Source: Bradyrhizobium roseum (GTDB taxonomy: Bacteria; Pseudomonadota; Alphaproteobacteria; Rhizobiales; Xanthobacteraceae). From it: a stretch of DNA of 64,000 nucleotides. A program made the position numbers and the translations under genes. The stretch is from assembly GCF_030413175.1 (NCBI RefSeq), contig NZ_CP129212.1:1364001-1428000 (forward strand), given 5' to 3'. The notes below the pieces were generated by a model. That model was not told where the DNA came from. It did not search any database and saw only the letters and a list, made by a program, of their open reading frames with translations. Shown in pieces: positions 26,392 to 33,946 of the stretch (within the stretch, counting starts at the first letter, position 1; each line of letters starts with the position of its first letter).

Positions 26392-26571
26392 CTATTTCAC
26401 AAGAGCGATCCATTCTTTGATCACCGGCCATGCTGCGATGATTGCAGCCACGGCGGCCACGGCAGTGAGCCCCAGCATCAAACGTTGTTGTCCTGCATTT
26501 TGCTTTTGAATGCTCTCCAGCTTATCTGAAACTTCCTTCGAACCGTTCCATTCGTTAAGCGGAATGCCCAT
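26392..26571 (-). CDS. Small single-helix membrane protein
   Basis: This 59-residue protein has a polar N-terminal half with a short coiled segment (SKEVSDKLESIQKQNAGQQ) and a C-terminal membrane helix (LGLTAVAAVAAIIAAWPVI) ending in a basic tail. The ATG at 26571 is chosen because GGAGGA lies about 6 bases upstream; a longer frame to 26670 lacks this. No function is recognised. Confidence 0.6.
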   Translation of the reverse strand: MGIPLNEWNGSKEVSDKLESIQKQNAGQQRLMLGLTAVAAVAAIIAAWPVIKEWIALVK

Positions 26572-26799
26572 TGCTCCTCCGACCGTTATGGAGTGCCGAA
26601 TCAGTGGACTAGAGGGTGACACAATTTGGAGTAGCGGAACCGGGATCTTGCGTTCTGCCCCGTTATTCACAGCCCACCCGTGAGGCTGTAGCTGGTAGGA
26701 CTCGCCGCCGTTTAGCTACAAACTATTGACGATTTCGTTTTCACCATTGGCGAGGGTAGGCGGCTTGCGCATCTCCTTCGCGCCAAGCGCAACCGGCCG

Positions 26800-28104
26800 T
26801 CAGGTCGTCGCCGTTCCCAAAAGCCCCTTCCACGCCCGATCGAGCCGTCGGAGCGCGTCGGCAAGCGGCACCGCCGTGAGGCTGCCATCGGTCTCGATGA
26901 CGAGATCAAACTGTCTCAGCCGCGACAGGGCGTGATCGACGTCGAAATCGGCGGTGACGCCGATCACGCGCGCCAGAAGCGCCTCGATCCGCGCATCGAG
27001 TACGTCACGCGTGACGGGCCCCGCTTCGATCAACAGGCCGTAATAGGCAAGCAGCACTTCCTTCCAGTCCTGATCCTCCGCCTCGCCGATCAGGTAGGTG
27101 AAGATGCCGGCATTGTTGTTGACGTTGCGGTAATAGACGTTGTCGGTGACCTGCTTCTGGTGGATCAGCGACTGGCGGTGGAAATTTCCCCACTGCCGCA
27201 GCAGGAAGGCGCCCAGCGCCAATATTCCGCTGAGCGCGGCCAGCGCCTGCTCCATGTCGCGGTCCTGCATCGTGCCGGAAAGGCCGAGATAGAATCCGGC
27301 GACCAAAAACAGCACGGTGAGGGTCGATGCCAGCTTGATCAGGATCGGAACGCCGCCGAGAATGGCCGGCACGCCCAGCATGAGATGGTCAAGCAGGCTT
27401 CTGACCACGCGCACATTGGGAAACAGTGCCTTGAGATCGGCGCGCGCAATGTGCCGGAAATATTTGAACAGCACCGCGCCGCTGCGGACCTTTTGCCCAC
27501 CGCTTCGCGCGCTCGACAGCGCCTTGCGCGTTTCGTCCGAACTCATGTCGTCGGGCTTGGTCGCAACCATCAGCACGACGTCGTCGTAGACCTTGACCTC
27601 GAGTGGACGCTTGCGCAGGCCGAACCAGGCCGGAATCTCGATCGTCTCCATGTGGCTGCCGCGGCGGAACATGCGGACATCGCGATAATCCTCGATCGGC
27701 GCCTTGATCTTCACCCGTACCCGGGCGCGCTCGGCAAAGGCCTTTGTGATTTCCTCATGCGACACCTCGACGAAGTTGGCATCGGTCAATATGCGGATGA
27801 ATTCGTCGCTCAATTGCCGGTAGGGCTCGCTCAGATCCTTGGCCAAGCCGAACTCGCGCGGGTCGACCTCGGGATCGAAGTAAAAATAGGTCTCGCGCAG
27901 CCGATCGAGCTCTGCGGCGTATTCAAAGTGCAGGATGGCACCGAGCATGCGGGCCAGCTGCGTGAACTTTTCCTGTTCGCCCTCATCAAAACGGCCCTCG
28001 GCAACCAGCCCGTCGATGATGTCAGACTTGCGCAGCGGAATGACGCGGTCGCGCTGCTGGCGCGGGGCGACCACGGGGCCGGCCTCGACGGGCGCATCCA
28101 TCAC
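26800..28104 (-). CDS. DUF3754/TMEM143-family membrane protein
   Basis: This 434-residue protein is soluble for its first ~225 residues, with FRRGSHMETIEIPAWFGLR and VYDDVVLMVA. Two adjacent membrane helices follow (~238-265 and ~282-300), then RQWGNFHRQSLIHQKQVTDN and a NVYYRNVNNNAG segment, and a helical C-terminal region. This order and the FKYFRHIARADLKALFPN motif match the DUF3754 family, related to mitochondrial TMEM143. Its function is unknown. This gene marks the return to GC-rich, core-like sequence after the island. Confidence 0.8.
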   Translation of the reverse strand: MMDAPVEAGPVVAPRQQRDRVIPLRKSDIIDGLVAEGRFDEGEQEKFTQLARMLGAILHFEYAAELDRLRETYFYFDPEVDPREFGLAKDLSEPYRQLSDEFIRILTDANFVEVSHEEITKAFAERARVRVKIKAPIEDYRDVRMFRRGSHMETIEIPAWFGLRKRPLEVKVYDDVVLMVATKPDDMSSDETRKALSSARSGGQKVRSGAVLFKYFRHIARADLKALFPNVRVVRSLLDHLMLGVPAILGGVPILIKLASTLTVLFLVAGFYLGLSGTMQDRDMEQALAALSGILALGAFLLRQWGNFHRQSLIHQKQVTDNVYYRNVNNNAGIFTYLIGEAEDQDWKEVLLAYYGLLIEAGPVTRDVLDARIEALLARVIGVTADFDVDHALSRLRQFDLVIETDGSLTAVPLADALRRLDRAWKGLLGTATT

Positions 28105-28327
28105 AAACGGCCCGCCGGCCTCGGAAGCGCTTCCTCGACCCGGATCCGGAACTTGATTGCAACCCGCACCTTCATCGGCCCCGACAGCGTATCAATGCCA
28201 TTGCGGGGATCGATAGGTCATGGATGGAATGCGGCGTCAAGCCCGGCCCCTGACCGTAGATCATGGCGCAGCATGTCCGTGGTTCTTCAACCAAAGCGCC
28301 AGGCGACAAAGCTGACGCCGAGCAAAG

Positions 28328-29560
28328 CTATCTCGCCGCCGTCATCTGCAACGAGTTTCTCAAAGCCCGTTTGGGGCTCGAGTCCGAATCCGCGATCGGG
28401 CGGCGGTAGGTCGCGATGCGGCGGAGCCAGCCGACCTCGAAGACACGGTTGGATGGCAGGTTGCGAACCCGCTGCTGCAGGACGAACTGCGCCGCATCGG
28501 CGAATTCGGCGCGCACGGCCTTCGGATCGCCGGTCGCGCCGTTCATCTTGAGCAGCACCTGCTTGAGGCCCCAGCCCTGCCGCCGCCCGGTCTCCCGGTT
28601 CATGGCGGCTTCGTTCGGGTTGGTGCCTTCGCCCTTGAAGTTGATGTAGTCGATCAGCGGATAAAAATTGTCGGGGTCGCGAACGACGCGCGTGAACTGG
28701 GTGACGAGATGGTCGCGCTCCGTGCCGTCGGGCGTCGTCTTGAGGATCTTCTCCATCGCCCCTTGCGCCCGCGCCATCATGAATTGCGTCTGCTCCGCCA
28801 CGGTGTCGAGCAGAAACTGCCGCAGCTCTTTCATCTGCGGTGCGTTGGCGTTCCTCTTGAACTCGGCCCGGCTGGTCCACGGGTTGGCCGGAATTTGCGG
28901 CTGGTCCAGCCAGCCGGGCAAGCGCACGTTCTTCTTGCGCATGAATTCGAGCAGGGCCGGAAAGCTCTCCTCGAAAGGCAGCCATTTGCCGACAGGGAAC
29001 CAGATGAAATGACCGATGCCGAGGGAAGCGAATTCCTCGTTCGCACTCCATGACGTGATCGCATCGATTTTTCCGCCGGTTTCATTCAGCCAGATCTTCT
29101 GGCCGATCTTCTTCGCCAGATCGCCCGGCAAGACCAGCTGAGGGACAGTTAATTCCTTGGCCAAATCCTTTGCCGAATCCTTCGACAAATCCTTGGCCAA
29201 ATCCTTCGGCTCTTGGCCCGGTTTCCGTGCGTCCGGCACTTGAACGGCCGCTTCCGGCGCCGGCTTCTGCACCTCGGGCTGCCGCAGGGCTGTCTCGGGT
29301 TCCGGCTTCGGCGCCTGGGATGCCGGCGCGGCGCCAGGCCCAGCCGGCTCCTTTTCGTTATCAGGGGCGCGTGTCGCGGCCGGCGCGGCTGTTTCGGCCC
29401 ATGCCGTTGGCGTCGCCATGTCGGCGACGATGACAGCCGAGAGCAGCCATGAGACGCAGGCCAGCCCCGTCGCGCCGTAGCGTCCGGGTGTCGCCTGCCG
29501 TGCCGCTCTCCGGCCGCTACCGGCACGCCAGCGGCCCATGAAATCACCGCCCATATCCAT
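28328..29560 (-). CDS. Exported hypothetical protein with KDLA-type repeats
   Basis: This ~410-residue protein has a basic N-terminus and a signal-type hydrophobic segment ending TAWAETAAPA. A Pro/Ala-rich linker (~60-105) and a short repeat of KDLA/KDLS/KDSA units follow. A folded domain of ~270 residues comes next, with KIWLNETGGKIDAITSWSA and FASLGIGHFIWFPVGK motifs and a C-terminal INFKGEGTNPNEAAMN. The domain is a recurrent periplasmic family with no assigned activity that I recognise. The ATG at 29560 is taken because the longer frame to 29758 has no export signal before it. Nearby ATGs at 29554 and 29539 are possible. Confidence 0.65.
   Translation of the reverse strand: MDMGGDFMGRWRAGSGRRAARQATPGRYGATGLACVSWLLSAVIVADMATPTAWAETAAPAATRAPDNEKEPAGPGAAPASQAPKPEPETALRQPEVQKPAPEAAVQVPDARKPGQEPKDLAKDLSKDSAKDLAKELTVPQLVLPGDLAKKIGQKIWLNETGGKIDAITSWSANEEFASLGIGHFIWFPVGKWLPFEESFPALLEFMRKKNVRLPGWLDQPQIPANPWTSRAEFKRNANAPQMKELRQFLLDTVAEQTQFMMARAQGAMEKILKTTPDGTERDHLVTQFTRVVRDPDNFYPLIDYINFKGEGTNPNEAAMNRETGRRQGWGLKQVLLKMNGATGDPKAVRAEFADAAQFVLQQRVRNLPSNRVFEVGWLRRIATYRRPIADSDSSPKRALRNSLQMTAAR
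29152..29209 (-). repeat. 12-bp tandem repeats encoding K-D-x-x units
   Basis: About five imperfect copies of a 12-base unit (AAATCCTTGGCC-like on the plus strand) encode consecutive KDLA, KDLS, KDSA, KDLA and KEL tetrads in the linker of the exported protein. Such repeats change copy number easily by slippage without shifting the frame. Confidence 0.7.
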
Positions 29561-29927
29561 GTTTCCGAAGGCTAGCCTGACGGGAAGGGTCGTGGGAGCG
29601 AACAACACGATGCATATGGCGAAATCGTGGGGCCACCGTGGCGGCCCGGTGCCGGCGCCCGGGTGTTGCTTTGCGGTGGCGACAAGTCCAGCCAGCGGAT
29701 GATGGGGGGCAAGAAAGCGGTCCCTGAGAACTTCCTGAGAATAGCGTTTAGCGAGCATCGCTCGGCTGCCCGTATTACGCTGACGGGCACAGAATTCCTA
29801 CCCCGACGTTGCTTGCGCTGCCGCGGGCGTCGGCCAGCGCCAGCACGGTTTCCGGAACCAAGCACGTTACCGATCATTGATCCATAACCTGTTCGGCAGG
29901 TGCACTTCCTCACACTCCGGAGATTTC

Positions 29928-30332
29928 ATGCTGGTCCCCAAGGGAACGATCGTAGCCGTCGCCGACGGCGAAAAGTTCAATTTGTTCAGCAACACGGGTG
30001 ACGAGACCGCCCCGGCGCTCACCGCGATGCCCGAGGTGGATGTCGAGAACGTCAACAAGGGGTCGGGCGCAAGCCATCAAAGCAGTTCGGCCAATCCGGA
30101 TGACAGCCAGGCCTCGGAAGATGGATTCGCCGGAGGCATCGCGGATCTGCTCAACAAGCGGGTGCTCGATGGCAAGATTTCCGATCTGATCATCATCGCC
30201 GCTCCGCGCACCCTCGGCGAGCTTCGCAAAAGCTACCACAAAAAGCTGTCCGAAGTTCTTCGCGGCGAGATCCCTAAGGATCTGACGGGTCATGCGGTGC
30301 ACGATATCGAGAAGACCATCGCTGCGGCGTGA
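29928..30332 (+). CDS. Host-attachment-type protein (PF10116-like)
   Basis: This 134-residue protein begins MLVPKGTIVAVADGEKFNLF and has LIIIAAPRTLGELRKSYHKKL, the hallmark of the host-attachment protein family found in rhizobia and other alphaproteobacteria. The family was named from plant attachment and is related to release-factor-like Rossmann domains; its molecular role is not established. The ATG at 29928 follows CCGGAG and matches the family start; an in-frame start at 29877 is less likely. A strong terminator follows 28 bases after the stop. Confidence 0.85.
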   Translation: MLVPKGTIVAVADGEKFNLFSNTGDETAPALTAMPEVDVENVNKGSGASHQSSSANPDDSQASEDGFAGGIADLLNKRVLDGKISDLIIIAAPRTLGELRKSYHKKLSEVLRGEIPKDLTGHAVHDIEKTIAAA

Positions 30333-30360
30333 CGCTTTGTCGGCATGGCGCAAACAACAA

Positions 30361-30390
30361 AAACCCCGCCGCGGAGGCGGGGTTTCGTTT
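30361..30390 (+). terminator. Rho-independent terminator
   Basis: A perfect 10-bp stem, AAACCCCGCC (30361-30370) with GGCGGGGTTT (30376-30385), has a 5-base loop and is followed by a T-rich CGTTT. It lies between the host-attachment gene and the convergent hydrolase gene and, being symmetric with A and T runs on both sides, can serve both strands. Confidence 0.88.
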
Positions 30391-30413
30391 GGCGTGATGT
30401 CCACACGCGCTAG

Positions 30414-31439
30414 TTACTCCGCGGCCGCGCGTTGCGTTGATGCGCCGGCGACTTCCCTGATGGCTGACATGACTTCATTCGTCGCAGTCTGCTGTATCAT
30501 GTGGCCATTGCCGGTGATCCTGCGGATCGTGCTCTGGGAGACGTCGTCATGCAGCCGGGCTGATTGACTGTCGATGTCGATCAGCTTGTCGTCTTCGCCG
30601 GCGATGATGACGGTCGGCATTTGCAAGTCCTTATACTTGCCGCGCAGCCCGAATGCGTCGGGAATCATCAGCGCAGCCTCCGATGCGGATGCCCTGATCT
30701 GCGAGGGCCGCAGCGCCATCTCCTTCGGGAAAGCCTGGAATTTCGTCGGCACCGATTTCGGGCCAAAGAGTTTTTTGAGCATGAGAGGCCATATCGCGCG
30801 GCTCAGCAGGGGCGATATCGTCTGGCTGAGCAAGTCGCCAACGATCGGTAGCGCAGGCGCGCCCATCGCGACCACATCAGGCCTGACCGTGGGATAGTAA
30901 TATCCCGATGCCAGAACCAGTCCACGGACCAGGTCCGGATATTTCAGACCCATGGCGACCGCCACCGACGCGCCCCAGGAGTGTCCAAGTATGATTGCCC
31001 TGGAAACGCCAAGCTGCGTCAGCGCCGCCTTGATCAGTTCTGCCTGGGCACCGGGCGTCCACACCGTGCCGCGCGGACGTTCGCTATGGCCGAAGCCGGG
31101 ACGATCGAACACGACGACCCGAAAATTCTTGGCGGCGAGGTCGATCAGGCCGCTCGATTCGAAATCCTGGATCATGCTTCCGTTACCGTGCAGAAGCACC
31201 ACGGTGTCGCCTGTGCCGCGTTCGACGTAGTGCAGCCGCACGCCGTTGACGTCCAGGAAGCGGCCGACCGGCGGATTGTCACGTTCCGCCTTGTTCGCGA
31301 GATATCGATTGACGGCGGCGGCAGCAGCCAAAGCTGCGATCGCGATCGTCGAAGCCGTGACGAGCGAAGATGCCTTGCGATTTCGACGCCGACCGGAAAC
31401 GGAGCGGCGAAGAGGCTTCAGAAAGGGAATGGCGGCCAT
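30414..31439 (-). CDS. Alpha/beta hydrolase, membrane anchored
   Basis: This ~341-residue protein has a basic start and a membrane helix (~26-45, TIAIAALAAAAAV), then a complete alpha/beta-hydrolase fold. It has the oxyanion region LLHGNGSM, the nucleophile elbow GHSWG, the acid in GEDDKLID and the histidine in GNGHMIQQ. The HGNGSM motif and sequence style are close to the haloalkane-dehalogenase/epoxide-hydrolase side of the fold, but no halide-binding pair is certain. The ATG at 31439 is chosen; the longer frame to 31682 adds 81 residues without family character. Confidence 0.8.
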   Translation of the reverse strand: MAAIPFLKPLRRSVSGRRRNRKASSLVTASTIAIAALAAAAAVNRYLANKAERDNPPVGRFLDVNGVRLHYVERGTGDTVVLLHGNGSMIQDFESSGLIDLAAKNFRVVVFDRPGFGHSERPRGTVWTPGAQAELIKAALTQLGVSRAIILGHSWGASVAVAMGLKYPDLVRGLVLASGYYYPTVRPDVVAMGAPALPIVGDLLSQTISPLLSRAIWPLMLKKLFGPKSVPTKFQAFPKEMALRPSQIRASASEAALMIPDAFGLRGKYKDLQMPTVIIAGEDDKLIDIDSQSARLHDDVSQSTIRRITGNGHMIQQTATNEVMSAIREVAGASTQRAAAE

Positions 31440-31693
31440 GGGGATATACTCGGTCGGCGCCTGCACGAATTCTCGGACTATTCCCAGAAATGTTGCAGCG
31501 CATAACGAACCGGCGGCCGCGACGATCGTTCCTGACGTTGGTGTTGATTGCTGAGACGCGGGTAGTCTGCGCCTCGTCTGGCGCTGTCCCTCAATCGCTC
31601 TCAGGCCTGACGCCGACGATGCAATTGCGGAGCGTCTATTAGCGAAAACGAGTGCGGTCTCCGTTCGCCCGCGGACGCGCATTCCCTTGCACC

Positions 31694-31942
31694 TCAGCGC
31701 CGCCGCGCGACAGCCACACCCAGCAGGAACGCAACCAGCAGCGATCCCAGCGGCGCTTCCCGCGCGATGTTGCTCAGCACGCTGAGCGGCATGCCGGGCT
31801 TTTTGCCTCGCTCGATCGCGTCGCCGACGCGGTGGGCGGCGCCCTTCACGGCGTCGGAAACTTCTTCAATCGTGGACTTCGGTTCCGGACTGGGATCCAG
31901 CCCTTCATACACGAGCGGCGGGGAGGGCATGTCGTCGGCCAT
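31694..31942 (-). CDS. Small membrane-tail protein
   Basis: This 82-residue protein has a polar, helical first part (STIEEVSDAVKGAAHRVGDAI) and a C-terminal hydrophobic helix (LGSLLVAFLLGVAVARRR). This layout resembles ElaB/YqjD-type or phasin-like membrane-tail proteins of rhizobia. ATG 31942 follows AGGAAAT. It is preceded on the same strand by two small genes. Confidence 0.7.
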   Translation of the reverse strand: MADDMPSPPLVYEGLDPSPEPKSTIEEVSDAVKGAAHRVGDAIERGKKPGMPLSVLSNIAREAPLGSLLVAFLLGVAVARRR

Positions 31943-32016
31943 GGCGAATTTCCTGATGAGCAAGGGGTAATGGATTGGGCCGCATTTCGTTCCGGTTTGC
32001 GAACGTGATCGCGGCG

Positions 32017-32271
32017 CTATCTCACCGGACGCGACATCGGACGGGGGCTGTCGGGAGGGCGAGGTTTCGGCGGCGCTCGTCCGGCGGCGGGGGTGCGCGG
32101 CAAATCGGCGAATTCGGAAGAGTGGTAGTCTCGCCCTTCGGGCGTCGTGATGGTGATGTCGTAGCAACCGGCGCGCGACAGCTCCCGGGCCTTCTTGAGC
32201 GCGGCTTCGGCCGTCTTCCGGCGGTGGACGAGATCGCCGTGTTGGCACATCGCTTTGATCGAAAAACTCAT
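32017..32271 (-). CDS. Small conserved hypothetical protein
   Basis: This 84-residue protein has a compact N-terminal part with AALKKARELSRAGCYDITITTPEGR, like short domains that bind nothing known, and a proline/arginine-rich tail. Its ATG overlaps the stop of the preceding lysine-rich gene in an ATGA, so both are translated from one message. Function is unknown. Confidence 0.65.
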   Translation of the reverse strand: MSFSIKAMCQHGDLVHRRKTAEAALKKARELSRAGCYDITITTPEGRDYHSSEFADLPRTPAAGRAPPKPRPPDSPRPMSRPVR

Positions 32272-32429
32272 TTCTTCTTCTTTTTCTTGTTCTTCTTGAG
32301 GATATCGGCCTGGGTTCGAAAGGCCTGCGCCAGCGCTCTCATCTGGCCGGCGACGACCGCGTCAGCCGTGTTCACCGCCACCCGCTCGGCGGTGGCTGCC
32401 TGTTGCCGGATCGCCTTGACCATCTTCAT
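32268..32429 (-). CDS. 53-residue lysine-tailed small protein
   Basis: The short frame begins ATGAAGATGGTCAAGGC and encodes a single amphipathic helix (RQQAATAERVAVNTADAVVA, then QMRALAQAFRTQADIL). It ends in a run of eight lysines with one asparagine. The stop lies within the ATGA shared with the next gene, which supports real translation. The helix-plus-polylysine layout suggests binding to nucleic acid or acidic polymers, by analogy only. No Shine-Dalgarno site is obvious. Confidence 0.5.
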   Translation of the reverse strand: MKMVKAIRQQAATAERVAVNTADAVVAGQMRALAQAFRTQADILKKNKKKKKK

Positions 32430-33190
32430 GCCGGTCAACTGTTCTGCTGTTTCATGGTTCCAGCGGAAGTCCCCCTCTGTGACAAATGCTCACGCCTGCG
32501 CATCGTGCGGACGGGAGCGCTGGTCATGTCGAGATTCCTCACGGCGCGCGCAGGCAAGCGCGGGGGTCTGTCGCGCAGGCGGCGCTTGCCGCAGCTGTCC
32601 GGTGCATTTCAATTTGGGAAGAAGGTGAGCCGCCTACCGACGCGTTCGCTGGTGCGGGCGAGGGCTTTTACAGAACGACGGAATGGTGAAGGAGTGCCGC
32701 TGATTTGCCCGACATGTCAAGTTGCCTTTCGCGCGCCGCTTCTACTGTGCATGGGGTTGTTTTCGATGTTTTGGAATCGCGCTTCTTCGAAGCGGGCCGA
32801 TGCATATTTCCGGCAACACCGGCGCGACCTCTGACGCGCCGCGACTGCTTCAGCGCCATCCCGATACAGGCGCGATTGTGAGCGAGGATATCCGGTCTCG
32901 TCCGGCGGTTACCCACAGCGTATCCGAGTAGTCCTTCCGTAGAAACACGGGACGTCACGCGCTCTTGCGATGCAAATCCGATGTCCGCGTTCAGTCGCCG
33001 GATACCATCAACGCAAAGTGTCGGCGACGATAACCAATCCGTGAGACCACGGACGTTATGCCGCGGACTATTGCGCTAAAGCAATGCAGAGGAATATGTC
33101 CGTGGTAGTTGCACAGAAGGGCGATTGCGCGGGTACCGATGTACAGGTGCCGTCACATCGACGAGAGGCTGTCTGACAGGGAGGGCAGGG
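32430..33190. other. Intergenic region upstream of the FixJ-like gene
   Basis: About 760 bases without a gene I can support. Open frames on the plus strand (for example 32403-32834) lack ribosome-binding sites and protein character. The right part contains the nested inverted repeat at 33047-33105. Confidence 0.4.
33047..33105 (+). promoter_or_regulatory. Nested inverted repeats before the FixJ-like gene
   Basis: CCACGGAC (33047-33054) pairs perfectly with GTCCGTGG (33098-33105). Inside, ATTGC (33070-33074) pairs with GCAAT (33081-33085) around a 6-base loop. The structure ends 85 bases before the start of the response regulator. It may be an operator pair, an attenuator or a small RNA. Confidence 0.4.
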
Positions 33191-33823
33191 ATGAGCGATG
33201 TCTACGAGGGCCGGCGTCAGATTTACGTTGTCGATGACGACCCCATCGTCCGCGAGGTGTTGTCGATCATCCTGCGCAAGGAAGGATACGACGTCATTTG
33301 TTTCGCCGATGGCGCCGCGCTGCTGGCAGCGGGCAACAAGAAGCTGCCGGCCTGCATCCTGCTCGACATCGATATTCCCGGTCCGTCCGGCATCGAGGTC
33401 CTGAAGAAGCTGCGCGCGAGCAAGTGCACGGTGCCGGTCTTCATCATTTCGGGCAAGGGCGATATTCCGACCGCGGTCGAGGCGATCAATTGCGGTGCGG
33501 TGGATTTCATCGAGAAGCCGTTTCGCGGCAGCGACGTCGTCGCGCGCCTGCGCGCCGAGCTTGCGGGCGACCCGAGCCGGCAACCGGCCGCCTCCGACAT
33601 TTGCCCGACTTTCGAATGCCTGACCGTCCGCGAGAACGAGGTTCTCAAGCTGTGCGTGGAAGGCGCGTCGAGCAAGGAGATCAGTGCAAAGCTCAACATC
33701 AGCTTTCGCACCGTGGAGGATCATCGCTCCAACATCATTCGCAAGCTCGGCGTCAGGAACACCGCCGAGATGGTGCTGAAAGCGATGAGCATGGCGCCCG
33801 CAAGGATGTCCGCCGCCTCCTGA
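33191..33823 (+). CDS. FixJ/NarL-type response regulator
   Basis: This 210-residue protein has an N-terminal receiver domain (acid pocket DDDP, phospho-acceptor D59 in LLDIDIPGPSG, conserved S in IISGKGD, K in EKPF) and a C-terminal LuxR-type HTH (LTVRENEVLKLCVEGASSKE, then FRTVEDHRSNIIRKLG). This is the FixJ subclass, which activates transcription once phosphorylated. ATG 33191 follows a GGGAGGGCAGGG stretch; a longer frame to 33125 is rejected. No cognate kinase adjoins it in an operon; the convergent hybrid kinase lacks an HTH partner and could be linked, but this is not shown. Confidence 0.9.
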   Translation: MSDVYEGRRQIYVVDDDPIVREVLSIILRKEGYDVICFADGAALLAAGNKKLPACILLDIDIPGPSGIEVLKKLRASKCTVPVFIISGKGDIPTAVEAINCGAVDFIEKPFRGSDVVARLRAELAGDPSRQPAASDICPTFECLTVRENEVLKLCVEGASSKEISAKLNISFRTVEDHRSNIIRKLGVRNTAEMVLKAMSMAPARMSAAS

Positions 33824-33859
33824 TGAAGGCGGGCCTGCGGGCCTGCCGCCGGATGTCAC

Positions 33860-33881
33860 GCCGGAGCATGATCCGGCTTTT
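33860..33881 (+). terminator. Terminator of the FixJ-like gene
   Basis: GCCGGA (33860-33865) pairs with TCCGGC (33872-33877) around a 6-base loop, followed by TTTT. It lies 37 bases after the stop codon. Confidence 0.6.
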
Positions 33882-33906
33882 CAACAATCTCATGTTCGAA
33901 CGAGAA

Positions 33907-33941
33907 GATGCGATAGTGGTGCGATTACTTCAAATCGCATC
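33907..33941 (-). terminator. Possible terminator of the hybrid kinase gene
   Basis: GATGCGAT (33907-33914) and ATCGCATC (33934-33941) form a perfect 8-bp stem with a 19-base loop. It lies just beyond the stop of the minus-strand kinase gene and is followed on that strand by TTCTC. The weak T-run makes the terminator role uncertain. Confidence 0.4.
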
Positions 33942-33946
33942 ATGAT

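Noticed and set aside
26932-28551. 539-codon open frame on the plus strand
   Set aside because: It lies antisense to the DUF3754 gene; its translation lacks domain character, and the opposite strand has a recognisable family. High GC creates such long antisense frames.
32403-32834. 143-codon plus-strand frame
   Set aside because: Starts antisense to the small lysine-tailed gene; cysteine pairs (CDKC, CPTC) looked like a zinc ribbon but the flanking text is not protein-like and there is no start signal.
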